Below are positions 1-10,124 of a DNA stretch of 46,115 nt, in pieces. Each line of letters starts with the position of its first letter. Position 1 is the first letter of the stretch. The position numbers and the translations under genes are program-made. The stretch covers positions 1-46,115 of the forward strand of contig NZ_MOWM01000050.1 in the NCBI RefSeq assembly GCF_016082275.1. The letters run 5' to 3'. The notes under the pieces are model-generated. The model did not search any database. It was not told where the DNA came from and saw only the letters and a program-made list of their open reading frames with translations. This DNA is from Variovorax sp. E3. GTDB taxonomy: Bacteria > Pseudomonadota > Gammaproteobacteria > Burkholderiales > Burkholderiaceae_C.

Positions 1-142
1 CGGCGGCCGGCGGGGGCGGTGCGCTGGCGGCGGCGGGCGCGGCCGCTTCCGGTTGCTTGCCACAGCCCGCCATGGCAAGGGCCGCGAGCACAGCGGCGGC
101 GGTGAGTGCGAAGCGGCGATGGATTGTGGCGATGCCTGACAT
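1..142 (-). CDS. putative lipoprotein, N-terminal part (runs off window)
   Basis: The minus strand from ATG at 142 encodes a short basic start, a hydrophobic stretch rich in Ala and Leu, and then Ala-Met-Ala-Gly-Cys, which reads as a signal-peptidase II lipobox with the lipidated Cys at about residue 27. An Ala/Pro-rich linker follows (residues 34-47) and the gene leaves the window. A strong AAGGAGG ribosome site sits just upstream of the ATG. Only about 47 residues are visible, so the function cannot be told; solute-binding proteins and efflux adaptor proteins both start this way. It lies 35 bp after the ATP-grasp/alpha-E gene on the same strand, but its good ribosome site means it need not belong to that operon. 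Confidence 0.6.
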   Translation of the reverse strand, partial: MSGIATIHRRFALTAAAVLAALAMAGCGKQPEAAAPAAASAPPPPAA

Positions 143-177
143 GTATTTGCCTCCTTGGAACATTCGTTGTTTGGGAA

Positions 178-2944
178 TCAGGCTCCGACCGAGCGAAGCG
201 ATTCCGAGGTGAGCGTGAAGTAGCGTGTGCCGATGGCGTCCGACACATGGTAGGCGGCCGTTTCGCAGCTGGCGAGCAGCTCGGCCAGGGCCGGGTAGTT
301 GGCGTCGGGCCCGGCGGCGCACAGGTGTTCGAGCGTCCAGGTGGCCGGGTCGGGCAACTCGTAAGACAGGGCCGTGAGCTTGCCCGGCGCGCTGCCGGCC
401 AGCCGCGCGATGCGACCGCGCAGCGTCTGCGTGACCCAGGCCAGCGAGCGCGGGTTCTCGGCGTCGAGCACCAGCAGGTCGACCATGGTCGCGACGTCGC
501 GGCGCTGCTGGTAGCGCGCGTGAAGGTGATGGTGCTGTCGAACAGCGCCACCATGGCTTCGAAACCGCCGACCTCGTGCACGGCGCCGTTCTCGAAGCGG
601 CCTGCAGCGCGTTCGACAGGAAGCCCAGCCGCTCGATGTGGCGGCCGATCGACAGCAGGCGCCAGGCGTCGTCGCGCGTCATGCGGTCGGTCTGCGCGCC
701 GGTCATGGCGGCCAGCGCGGTGCTGGCGGACTCGAGCGCGCGCAGCGCGGCGCTGGCGGCAAAGCTGCCTTCGCCGGCCTGCTCGGCGGCCCGGCGCAGG
801 AAGTCGGCCTCGGCGCGCACGATCTGGTTCCAGTTGTCCTGCGACAGCCGCTCGCGCACGGCGGCCGCGGCCTGCCGGATGCACATCAGGCTGAAGCCGA
901 CGCTGCCGCCGCGCTCGACGTCGCCCAGCTCGGCGATCAGCGCGCGCTCGAACACGCGGCGCGACTGCGGCGCGCTCGGCGCCTCGGCCGGCACCAGCGC
1001 GTTGCGCAGCGCCATGCGGTGCAGCCATTCGAGCAGCGGGCGCGACGACTGGTCTTCGCCGCCCAGCAAATTGAGCGTGAGGCGCGCCAGGCGCACCGCG
1101 TTTTCGGCGCGCTCGGTGTAGCGGCCGAGCCAGAACATGTTCTCGGCCGCGCGGCTGGTGACGGGCGCGCGGTGCCGCGCGAGCGAGGCGGGCGTGGCGT
1201 GCGGCTGCAGCAGCGTGGTGCGGTCGACCTCCCCGTGCGTCTGCACCCACACGTCGGCGCTGCTGCCGCCGCGCTGCATGGAGGCGATCTGCGCATCGGG
1301 CCCCGCGAGCCGGGCCAGGCCGCCGGGCAGCACGCGCCACGACTGCGCGCCGTCGCTCACCGCGAACACGCGCAGCATCACGGCGCGCGGCGCGATGTGG
1401 CCCGGGCCCATGTCGTTGGCCCAGGTGGGCATCTGCGACAGCGGCTGGTAGCCCTGCACGGTGTGGACGTCGCCCTCGCGCACGATGCGGCCGGCCCACT
1501 CGTCGAGCTCGCGCCGACCGAGCTGGCTACCGAGCACGGCGTCGAAGCTGGCGCGGCCGTCGAAGCCGGGGTAGGTGGGCTTGATGGCGCAGTCGGCCAG
1601 TTGCGGCAGCACCGATTCGAGCGCGGCGCGCTCGCCGCACCACCAGGTGGGCAGCGCGGGCAGCTTGAGCTTTTCGCCGATCAGGCGGCGCGCCAGCCCC
1701 GGCAGGAAGCCGAGCAGCGCGGGCGACTCGAGGAACGCCGAGCCCGGCATGTTGGCCACCAGCACGTTGCCCGCGCGAATGGCCTGCAGCAGGCCGGGCA
1801 CGCCGAGCGTGGAATCGGGGCGCAGCTCCAGCGGGTCGAGGAACTGGTCGTCCAGCCGCTTGATCAGGCCGTGCACCGGGCGCAGGCCCTGCAGCGTCTT
1901 CAGGTACAGGCGCTGGTCGCGCACCGTGAGGTCGCTGCCCTCGACCAGCGTGATGCCCAGGTAGCGCGCGAGGTAGGCGTGCTCGAAATAGGTTTCGTTG
2001 TACGGGCCGGGCGTGAGCAGCGCGATGTGCGGCGGAACGCCGGCCGGGCACATGCGCTGCAGGCCTTCCATCATGGCGCTGTAGGTGGCGGCCAGGCGCT
2101 GCACCTGCAGGGCCTCGAAGGCCTGCGGGAACTGGCGCGTGATGGCCAGCCGGTTCTCGAGCAGGTAGCCCAGGCCCGAGGGCGCCTGGGTGCGCTGCGA
2201 CACCACCCACCAGTTGCCGTCGGGGCCGCGCGCGAGGTCGAAGGCGGCAATGTGCAACCAGGTGTCACCGGGCGGCTTCACGCCGTGCAGCGCGCGCAGG
2301 TAGCCGGGGTGGCCGCGCACCAAGGCCGGGGGAATCAGGCCTTCGGCCAGCAGCTGCTGCGGGCCGTAGACGTCGGCCATCACGCGGTCGAGCACGCGCA
2401 CGCGCTGCAGCACGCCGGCTCGATCTGGCTCCAGCTCTCGGGGGAGACGATCAGCGGGAACAGGTCGAGCGACCAGGGGCGCTGCGGGCCGTTGGCGTCG
2501 GCGTAGACGTTGTAGGTGACGCCGTTGTCGCGGATCTGCCGCTCCAGGCTGGCGCGCGCCGGGGCAGGTCGTGAAGCCGCCCGGGCCGAGCTGTTCGAAG
2601 AAGTCGTTCCAGGCGGGCGTGAGCGGCGGTTGCTCGCCGGGCGGGGCTGGCTGCTGGGCCTGCGAGGACGACTGGGACTGGCTTTGCGACTGGGGGCCGG
2701 CAGCTTGCGATTGGGACTGTGATTGCGAAGGCAGCAGTCGCTGCTCCGCTGCGGCGTCGTACAGCTGCGGCGCTTGCGGGGCGGCGGCAGCGCCTGTCGC
2801 CGGCCGGGGCGGCGCCACCGGCGTGGCCTGTCCGCGCAGTTCGTCGAAATGTCCGGGCAGGGCGGCCGGGGCGAGCGCCGACGCCAGGGCCGCTGGAAAT
2901 TCCAGTGCCTGGGCGCCGAACAGTGATTCGTTCAAGGGTTCCAC
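178..2944 (-). CDS. circularly permuted ATP-grasp / alpha-E fusion protein (five apparent frameshifts)
   Basis: Pieced together across frames this is one protein of about 923 residues. The N-terminal ~120 residues are low-complexity with a Ser-Gln repeat tract. A permuted type-2 ATP-grasp domain follows (LLTPGPYNETYFEHAYLA, IKPTYPGFDGRASFDAV), then an alpha-E (DUF403) domain beginning AAENMFWLGRYTERAENAVR and ending FDSTITF..ARYQQRRD..LLVLD. The family is predicted to ligate amino acids or peptides with ATP; no substrate is known for this member. The frame is broken by single missing bases near 523, 600 and 2419 and by two between 2551 and 2575. Adding five bases makes the length an exact multiple of three, which supports errors rather than decay. 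The start is taken as GTG at 2944; TTG at 2935 is an alternative and neither has a good ribosome site. It follows the transglutaminase gene by 64 bp, probably as one operon. Confidence 0.85.
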
Positions 2945-3008
2945 AGGAGGGGGATTGTCACACCGCCGTCACGGCAAGGCCGCTGCGGCGGTGTGGTAGG
3001 CATCCCCG

Positions 3009-6000
3009 TCAGCGGCGCAGGTCGAGCGTGAACGGGAACTCGCGGCTGCCCGGCAGCTCGATGGTGGCCGGCGGCGTGCGCATGAGGCCGGGCGTGTGGC
3101 CGGTGCGCGTGAAGCGCGAATGGCGGCGGCTCTCGGCCTCGTAGGCATTGACCGGGAAGGTGTCGTAGTTGCGACCGCCCGGGTGGGCGACGAAGTACTG
3201 GCAGCCGCCCAGCGAGCGCTTCATCCAGGTGTCGACCAGGTCGAAGGTCAGCGGGGCATGCGCGCCGATGCTCGGGTGCAGCGCCGAAGGCGGGTTCCAG
3301 GCCTTGTAGCGCACGCCGGCCACGAACTCGCCGGTCACGCCGGTGGGCTGCAGCGGCAGCACCTTGCCGTTGACGGTGACGACGTGGCGGCTTTCGTTCA
3401 GGCCGGTCACGCGCACCTCGATGCGCTCCAGCGACGAATCGACATAGCGCACCGTGCCGCCGGCCGAGCCTTCCTCGCCCATCACGTGCCAGGGCTCCAG
3501 CGCGTTGCGCAGCGACAGCTCCACGCCCATGGCCTGCATCTGGCCGACCAGCGGGAAGCGGAACTCGAAATGCGGCGCGAACCAGTCGGCATCGAACGCG
3601 AAGCCGGCCTGGCGCATTTCGCTGATGACGTCGTCGAAGTCCATCTTCACGAAGGTCGGCAGCAGGAAGCGGTCGTGCAGCTCGGTGCCCCAGCGCGTGA
3701 CGGGCGCCTTGTAGGGCTCGTCCCAGAAGCGGGCCACCAGCGCGCGGATCAGCAGTTGCTGCGCGATGCTCATGCGCGCATGCGGCGGCATTTCGAAGGC
3801 CCGCAGCTCCAGCAGGCCGAGGCGGCCGGTGCTGGAGTCGGGCGAGTAGAGCTTGTCGATGCAGAACTCGCTGCGGTGCGTGTTGCCCGACACGTCGATC
3901 AGGATGTTGCGCAGCGTGCGGTCGACCAGCCACGCGGGCATGTTCTGGCCGTAGATCTCGCGGTTCTTCGCAATTTCCTGCAGGGCGATTTCGAGCTCGT
4001 AGACCTGGTCGTTGCGTGCTTCGTCCACGCGCGGTGCCTGGCTGGTCGGGCCGATGAACATGCCCGAGAACAGGTAGCTCAGCGACGGGTGGTTGTGCCA
4101 GTAGAGCAGCAGGCTGGCCAGCAGCTCGGGCCGGCGCAGGAACGGGCTGTCGGCGGGCGTGGCGCCGCCCATCACGAAGTGGTTGCCCCCGCCGGTGCCG
4201 GTGTGGCGGCCGTCGGTCATGAACTTCTCGGCCGACAGGCGCGTTTCGAACGCGGCGTTGTAGAGGAACTCGGTGTGGTCGACCAGTTCCTTCCAGTTGT
4301 GGGCCGGGTGGATGTTGACCTCAATCACGCCCGGGTCGGGCGTCACGGCCAGCATCTTCAGGCGCGGGTCGCGCGGCGGCGGATAGCCTTCCATCACGAT
4401 GCGCATGCCCAGGTCGCGCGCGGTGGCTTCGACGGCGGCCACGAGGTCCAGGTAGTCCTCCAGGCGCGCGAGCGGCGGCATGAAGACGTAGAGCACGCCA
4501 GAGGCATTGCCCTTCTTCTCGGCCGCGGGGCCGTTGGCGCGGCGCGGGTCGCGCACCTCGACGCACAGCGCGGTGCGCGTGACCCAGTGGGCCGACTCGC
4601 CGCGCAGCGGCTGGCGCGTGGCGGCGGTGTTGTCGGCCGTGTCGTCGTTGTTGCGTGAGGCCGCGGATGCATCGCCATCGCTTCCGCCGGCGCCCGGCGA
4701 CTGCATGCGCAGCGACGAGGGCACGACCGGCGGCGTGCCGAAGGCGTAAGGCACGGCGCCCAGGTCGGCGCCGCCCGAGGCGCCCGTGGTGGTGGCGGTG
4801 TAGCGCGCGCGGTAGTCGGCCGCGCTGGGCAGCGCGCCGCGCGGCGCGGTCGGGTCGCGCTCGACCAGGTAGGGGTAGTCGCCCTTGCTGGCCCACGGCT
4901 GCGAGTCGAGCGGCAGGCGGTAGCCCATGGGCGAGTCGCCCGGAATCAGGTAGAGGCGGTCGTCGCGCAGGAACCAGGGGCCGGTCTTCCAGGCCGGGCC
5001 GGCCAGCGCGGGGGCGTCGCCGTTGGCGTTGCCGGGCTCGATGGGCAGCATGTAGCCGATCACCGCGTCCAGCTTCTGCGTGAACACGCGGCGCAGGCGC
5101 ACGCGTTCGAGCTCGTCGTCCAGCTTCGACTCGAAGGGGTCGACGTTCACCGGCAGGCGGCGTTCGCGCCACAGGTAGTAGTAGATGTCTTCGTAGCCGG
5201 GCTGGATGTAGCGCTCGGTCAGGCCCAGCTTGTGCGCCAGCACGTTGGTGAAGCGGCGCGCGTCTTCGCTGGTGTAGTGCGTGGGAAAGCGCTCGTCGGC
5301 GAACAGCTCGGGGTCGTGCCACAGCGTCTGGCCGTCGGCGCGCCAGAAGATCGACAGCGCCCAGCGCGGCAGTTGCTCGCCCGGATACCACTTGCCCTGG
5401 CCGAAGTGCAGGAAGCCGCCCTTGCCGTATTCGGCGCGCAGCTTGTGCACGAGTTCGGTGGCGTAGCCGCGCTTGGTGGGGCCGAGCGCGTCGGTGTTCC
5501 ACTCGGCCGCGTCGCGGTCGCTGGTGGCCACGTAGGTGGGCTCGCCGCCCATGGTCAGGCGCACGTCGCCGGCCTTCAGGCGCGCGTCGACCGCGTCGCC
5601 CAGGGTCAGCACCTCGGCCCATTGCTCTTCGGTGTAGGGCTTGGTGACGCGCGGCGATTCGTAGATGCGCGTGACCTTCATCTCGTGGCCGAACTCGACC
5701 TCGGACTCGTCCACGCCGCCTTCGATGGGCGCCGCGCTCGAAGTGGGCGTGCACGCCAGCGGAATGTGGCCCTCGCCGGCCAGCAGGCCCGAGGTGGCGT
5801 CCAGGCCGATCCAGCCCGCGCCCGGCAGGAACACCTCGCACCAGGCGTGCAGGTCGGTGAAGTCGACCGTGGTGCCGCTCGGCCCGTCGAGCGCCTTCAC
5901 GTCGGGCGTGAGCTGGATCAGGTAGCCCGAGACGAAGCGCGCGGCCAGCCCGCAGTGGCGCAGCAGTTGCACCAGCAGCCAGCCCGAGTCGCGGCAGGAG

Positions 6001-6533
6001 CCGCTGCCGCTGGCGAGCGTTTCTTCCGGCGTCTGCACGCCGGGCTCCATGCGGATCAGGTAGTTGACGTCCTGCTGCACCTGCTGGTTGATGCCGACCA
6101 GGAAGTCGATGGTGCGCTGTTCCTTGCGCTCGATCTTGTCGAGGTAAGCCTGCAGCAGCGGCGTGGGCGTTTCGGTGACGAGGTAGGGCGCCAGCTCTTC
6201 AGCCTGCGAGGCCGTGTACTTGAACGGGAAGTTCTCGGCCTGGGGCTCGAGGAAGAAGTCGAAGGGGTTGTAGACCGCCATCTCGACCACGAGGTCGACC
6301 GTGACCTTGAACTCGCGTGTCTTCTCGGGGAACACGAGCCGCGCCTGGTAGTTGGCGAACGGGTCCTGCATCCAGTTGACGAAGTGCTCCGCGGGTTCGA
6401 CGCGCAGCGAATACGAGATGACGTTGCTGCGGCAGTGCGGCGCGGGACGCAAGCGCACGACCTGCGGGCCCAACTGCACCAGGCGGTCGTATTTGTAGTG
6501 GGTGACGTGGTGGAGTGCGGCGTGAATGGACAT
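3009..6533 (-). CDS. large transglutaminase-like protein with DUF2126 domain
   Basis: An intact 1,174-residue cytoplasmic protein. Residues about 1-90 match the bacterial transglutaminase N-terminal region and 160-260 hold the papain-like core: Cys180 in GSGSCRDSGW, His229 in DLHAWCEVF and Asp245 in WIGLDATSG form the expected triad. The remaining ~850 residues are the DUF2126 domain (for example FMTDGRHTGTGGGNHFVMGG), with a hydrophilic low-complexity insert near residues 615-645. In many proteobacteria this family sits beside permuted ATP-grasp and alpha-E genes and is proposed to hydrolyse or transfer amide-linked peptides made by them. That role is a genome-context prediction, not demonstrated. 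Here it is the first gene of the minus-strand group and precedes the fusion protein. The start is ATG 6533. The gene has no frameshift despite its length. Confidence 0.93.
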   Translation of the reverse strand: MSIHAALHHVTHYKYDRLVQLGPQVVRLRPAPHCRSNVISYSLRVEPAEHFVNWMQDPFANYQARLVFPEKTREFKVTVDLVVEMAVYNPFDFFLEPQAENFPFKYTASQAEELAPYLVTETPTPLLQAYLDKIERKEQRTIDFLVGINQQVQQDVNYLIRMEPGVQTPEETLASGSGSCRDSGWLLVQLLRHCGLAARFVSGYLIQLTPDVKALDGPSGTTVDFTDLHAWCEVFLPGAGWIGLDATSGLLAGEGHIPLACTPTSSAAPIEGGVDESEVEFGHEMKVTRIYESPRVTKPYTEEQWAEVLTLGDAVDARLKAGDVRLTMGGEPTYVATSDRDAAEWNTDALGPTKRGYATELVHKLRAEYGKGGFLHFGQGKWYPGEQLPRWALSIFWRADGQTLWHDPELFADERFPTHYTSEDARRFTNVLAHKLGLTERYIQPGYEDIYYYLWRERRLPVNVDPFESKLDDELERVRLRRVFTQKLDAVIGYMLPIEPGNANGDAPALAGPAWKTGPWFLRDDRLYLIPGDSPMGYRLPLDSQPWASKGDYPYLVERDPTAPRGALPSAADYRARYTATTTGASGGADLGAVPYAFGTPPVVPSSLRMQSPGAGGSDGDASAASRNNDDTADNTAATRQPLRGESAHWVTRTALCVEVRDPRRANGPAAEKKGNASGVLYVFMPPLARLEDYLDLVAAVEATARDLGMRIVMEGYPPPRDPRLKMLAVTPDPGVIEVNIHPAHNWKELVDHTEFLYNAAFETRLSAEKFMTDGRHTGTGGGNHFVMGGATPADSPFLRRPELLASLLLYWHNHPSLSYLFSGMFIGPTSQAPRVDEARNDQVYELEIALQEIAKNREIYGQNMPAWLVDRTLRNILIDVSGNTHRSEFCIDKLYSPDSSTGRLGLLELRAFEMPPHARMSIAQQLLIRALVARFWDEPYKAPVTRWGTELHDRFLLPTFVKMDFDDVISEMRQAGFAFDADWFAPHFEFRFPLVGQMQAMGVELSLRNALEPWHVMGEEGSAGGTVRYVDSSLERIEVRVTGLNESRHVVTVNGKVLPLQPTGVTGEFVAGVRYKAWNPPSALHPSIGAHAPLTFDLVDTWMKRSLGGCQYFVAHPGGRNYDTFPVNAYEAESRRHSRFTRTGHTPGLMRTPPATIELPGSREFPFTLDLRR

Positions 6534-6604
6534 GCGTTTTTGTGTGCAGTACTGGCAGATTGCATCGAAAAGATGTCTCTGGTGAGACGCATACTAGCCC
6601 AGAT

Positions 6605-6613
6605 GCTTAGCAA
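6605..6613 (-). promoter_or_regulatory. candidate promoter element upstream of the transglutaminase gene
   Basis: The 120-bp divergent gap between the transglutaminase gene and comEC holds, on the minus strand, TTGCTAAGC, with TAGTAT 11 bp further on as a possible -10 hexamer. The same 9-mer TTGCTAAGC occurs at 18642-18650, just upstream of the other ATP-grasp operon. A small inverted repeat, GTCTC-TGGT-GAGAC, lies at 6575-6588. No clean sigma-70 spacing is present, so this is only a candidate. Confidence 0.25.
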
Positions 6614-6654
6614 TTAACGCGCCACTGAGCGTGACTTGGGGGAGGGTTTGCATC

Positions 6655-9124
6655 ATGGGTTCGGACGTTCGTCGGTGACGCGATTTCGCGCGTCCGGCCA
6701 TGCCGTGCACGGGGCCTGGGGCTTTGCCGCGCTGGCCGGATCGGTGCTCGGCGCGGCCTTGCAATTGCGCCAGCCGGTGCTTTGGCCGGCGTGGGTCTAC
6801 GCGGCCTCGCTGCTCGTGGCCGCCATGGGCTTGTGGCGAGGGCGTTCCTTCATCGAGCGCCGCCTGCCCGTCGTGACGCTCGCGTTGCTGTGCGGCGCCA
6901 TGGCCGGCGCGGGGCTCGCCGGCTGGCGCGCGGTGGCCTATGAGCGTGGTGCGCTCGCGCCCTCCGTCGAAGGCCGCGACCTCGTGGTCACGGGCGTCGT
7001 CGCGGAGATGCCGCAGCGCAATGAGTCCGGAACACGATTCCGTTTGGATGTCGACGCTGCGCGCTGGGCCGAGCCGGCCATCGGCGAAGCCTTGCGCGTG
7101 CCCGACCGCATTGCCCTCGGCTGGTACGCGCAGAGCACCGGCCCGTGGGGCCGCGCGTCCGGCGACAAGCCCGTGCCTCTTGCCGAAGTCGGCGCCGTGC
7201 ACGCCGGCGAGCGATGGCAGTTCACCGTGCGCCTGAAGGCGCCGCACGGCAACATCAATCCCTTCGGCTTCGACAGCGAACTGTGGTCGTGGGAGCAGGG
7301 CGTGCATGCCAACGGCTCCGTGCGAACCGGCGCGCGCGATACCGCGCCCAAGCGCATCGCCGTCACCTGGCTGCACCCGGTCGAGCGCGCGCGCGAAGCG
7401 GTTCGCGACGCGGTGTTCGAGCGCGTGCCCGACCGCGCGCGGGCCGGCGTGATCGCGGCGCTGGTCACGGGCGACCAGAGCGCCATCGACCGCGCGGGCT
7501 GGGACGTGTTCCGCGCAACGGGCGTGGCGCACCTGATGTCGATCTCGGGCCTGCACGTGACCATGTTCGCGTGGCTCGCGGCGCATGCCGTCGGCTGGCT
7601 GTGGCGGCGCAGCGCGCGTCTCATGCTGCGTGTTCCCGCGCCGCAGGCCGCGCTGGTCGGCGGCGTGCTGCTGGCCGGGCTCTATGCGCTCTTCAGCGGC
7701 GGGGGCGTGCCGTCGCAGCGCACGGTGTGGATGCTCGCGACGGTTGCGCTGCTGCGCCTCACGGGCCGGCGCTGGCCGTGGCCGCATGTGTGGCTGCTGA
7801 CCGCCGCGGTGGTGGTCGCGGTCGATCCATGGGCGCTGATGCAGGCCGGCTTCTGGCTGAGCTTCGTGGCGGTGGGCGTGCTGTTCGCCACCGATGCGTC
7901 GGTGCCCGGCGCGCCGCGCGCGGGCGCGTCTTCGCGGCTGTTCGGGTTCTTTCGCGAGCAGTGGGTCATCACACTGGCGCTCACGCCGCTGAGCCTCCTT
8001 CTGTTCCAGCAGGTGTCGCTGGTCGGGCTGCTGGCCAATGCGGTCGCGATTCCGTGGGTCACGCTGGTCGTCACGCCGCTGGCCATGCTCGGCGTGGCCG
8101 TCGCACCGTCGTGGGACGCGGCCGGGTGGGCGGTGCATGTGCTGGCCGTGCTGCTGCAATGGTGCGCGGGCTTACCCTTCGCCACGCTGTCGATGGCCGC
8201 GCCGCCGCCGTGGATGGCGGCCTGCGGCGTGGCGGGCGGCGCGCTGCTCGCGATGCGCCTGCCGTGGTCCCTGCGCGCGCTCGGCGTGCCGCTGCTGCTG
8301 CCCGTGCTGCTGTGGCAGGCACCGCGCCCCACCGTGGGCGAGTTCGAGCTGCTTGCCGCCGACATCGGGCAGGGCAACGCCGTGCTGGTGCGCACCGCCA
8401 CGCACAGCCTGCTGTACGACACCGGCCCGCGCTACAGCCTCGAAAGCGATGCGGGCCACCGCGTGCTCGTGCCGCTGCTGCGCGCCCACGACGAGCGGCT
8501 CGACCTGCTGGTGCTGAGCCATCGCGACATCGACCACACGGGCGGCGCGCCGGCCGTGCTCGCGATGCAGCCCGAGGCGACGCTGCTCAGTTCCATCGAG
8601 GCCACGCACCCGCTGCAGGCCTTGCGCCCCGCGCGGCGTTGCGAAGCGGGGCAGCACTGGACCTGGGACGGCGTGCGCTTCGAGGTGCTGCACCCCTCGG
8701 CGGACGACTACCAGACCTTCACCGCCAAGCCCAATGCCGTGTCGTGCGTGCTGCGCATCGGCAACGGCGCGCGACCGCGCTGCTGGCCGGCGACATCGAG
8801 CGGCTGCAAGAGGCCGCGCTGGTCGCGCGCGTGCCGCAGTCGCTGCGCGCCGACGTGCTGCTGGCGCCGCACCATGGCAGCAAGACCTCGTCGAGCGCGG
8901 CCTTCCTCGACGCGGTGCAGCCGCGCATCGCCTTCGTGCAGGCCGGCTACCGCAACCGCTTCGGCCACCCTGCCGCCGAGGTGACGGCGCGGTATGGCGA
9001 GCGCGATGTGCAACTGGTCGAGAACACCCGCTGCGGCGCCGCGCACTGGACCAGCGCGCACCCCGCCGAGGTCGCCTGCGAACGCGCGCGCCAGGCCCGC
9101 TACTGGCAGCACCGCCTGCCCTGA
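6655..9124 (+). CDS. comEC: ComEC/Rec2-type DNA internalisation channel (apparent frameshift)
   Basis: ComEC is the inner-membrane channel that takes up single-stranded DNA during natural transformation. The reading frame shows several N-terminal membrane segments, the Competence domain with VAHLMSISGLHVTMF around residue 300, further membrane helices, and a C-terminal metallo-beta-lactamase domain with SHRDIDHTGG (about residue 625) and APHHGSKTSSS. A single base is missing near 8771-8775, after VLRIGNGAR; the next frame then continues TALLAGDIE to the stop at 9124. The start is also unsettled. A strong GGGGGAGGG ribosome site at 6637-6645 points to ATG 6655, but that ATG is one frame off and meets TGA at once, so a second missing base between 6655 and 6675 is likely. 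Otherwise GTG 6675 or TTG 6636/6648 would be used. The corrected length of about 823 residues is normal for the family. Confidence 0.9.
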
Positions 9125-9161
9125 CGCCGCGCGGCCGCGGGGCCATTTCGGGTTTTCCCTC

Positions 9162-9188
9162 AAAAAGTTTCGCTGGCAGTAACTTTTT
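9162..9188. repeat. AT-rich inverted repeat between comEC and iclR-family gene
   Basis: Two perfect 8-bp arms, AAAAAGTT at 9162-9169 and AACTTTTT at 9181-9188, are separated by 11 bp. In this GC-rich sequence such an AT-rich palindrome stands out. It could be a weak bidirectional terminator after comEC or an operator for the regulator downstream. The arms are too weak to be a convincing terminator alone. Confidence 0.5.
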
Positions 9189-9222
9189 GGCGTTTGCTTG
9201 ACCGGCCATGGCGCCAGTCCTT

Positions 9223-9241
9223 CAATAGCGCTGCAATAGCG
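9223..9241 (+). promoter_or_regulatory. tandem CAATAGCG repeats upstream of IclR-type regulator
   Basis: CAATAGCG occurs at 9223-9230 and again at 9234-9241, an 11-bp period that puts both copies on the same face of the helix, 33 bp before the regulator's ATG. Autoregulation is usual for IclR proteins, so this is a candidate operator. It does not match the classic IclR palindrome. Confidence 0.35.
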
Positions 9242-9273
9242 GTTCCGTTGAATGAAACAAAGAGACAAGACCG

Positions 9274-10124
9274 ATGGCCCTCCGCCCCCGCTCCGCGACC
9301 TCCGTGCTGGCCAACAGCACGACCGAGCCGACCTCGTCGGTCGAGCGCGCCTGCCGCATCCTGCGCGCGCTGTCCGACCCCGGCGTGACCCGCCTCACCG
9401 ACATCGCCGTGGCCACCGGCCTGGACAAGACCACGGTGCTGCGCCTGGTCGAAGTGCTAATGCGCGACGGCTTCGTGGTGCGCGACGCGCAGACCAAGCA
9501 CTACAGCCTGGGCGCCGAACTGCTGGTGCTCGGCGCCGCCGCGCTGGCCCGCTTCGACCCGCGCCCGCTGGTGCGCCCGAGCCTGTTGCGCCTCACGGGC
9601 CACTTCGAGGACAGCGTGATCCTGTCGATTCCCAGCGGCATCGAGTCGCTGTGCGTCGACGTGGAGGAGGGGCGCTTTCCGATCCGCGCCAATTACCTGT
9701 CGGTCGGCAGCCGCCGCCCGCTCGGCGTGGGCGCGGGCAGCCTCGCGCTGCTCGCGTGGATGCCCGAAGCCGAGCGGCAGGCCGCGCTCGCCGTCATCGC
9801 GCCGCAGCTCAAGCGCTATCCGCGCATCACGCCCAAGCTGCTCGAGACCCACGCGCTCGAAGCCCGCGAGCGCGGCTACGCGGTGCTGCTCGACGTGGTG
9901 GTCGAGCGCATGGGCGGCATCGCCGCGCCCATCCTCGGCGCCGACGGCCGGCCCGTTGCGGCCATCAGCATCGCGGCGCTCAACGACCGCATCACCTCGC
10001 GCGAGGTCGAGCTCGCCAAGCGCTCAAGCGCGAATGCGCCACCTGTGAAGTGCTGTGGAGCGGCGCCGCCCACCAGAGCACGCAAGCCTCGCGCGGCGCG
10101 GGCCGCCGCGCCGCCGTTCACTGA
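9274..10124 (+). CDS. IclR-family transcriptional regulator (apparent frameshift)
   Basis: A one-component regulator of about 283 residues. Residues 20-75 form the winged helix-turn-helix (SSVERACRILRALSD, ATGLDKTTVLRLVEVL, DGFVVRDAQTKHYSLG), followed by the IclR effector-binding domain ending with GYAVLLDVVVERMGGIAAPI and AISIAALNDRIT. One base is missing at about 10020 (AAGGCGC reads AAGCGC); the next frame then continues ALKRECATCEVLWSGA to the stop at 10124. With that base restored the length is a multiple of three. Its stop abuts the ATG of the thiolase-like gene, so it is probably the first gene of, and controls, the catabolic operon. IclR proteins usually bind a pathway intermediate; the effector here is unknown. 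Confidence 0.9.

Noticed and set aside
638..2506. Long open frame on the plus strand opposite the ATP-grasp fusion gene
   Set aside because: It is an Ala/Arg/Gln/His-rich shadow typical of the antisense of high-GC coding sequence, with no family motifs, while the minus strand holds clear conserved domains.
3096..6617. Two long plus-strand frames antisense to the transglutaminase gene
   Set aside because: They have shadow composition with no recognisable domain; the minus-strand protein is intact with a full catalytic triad.
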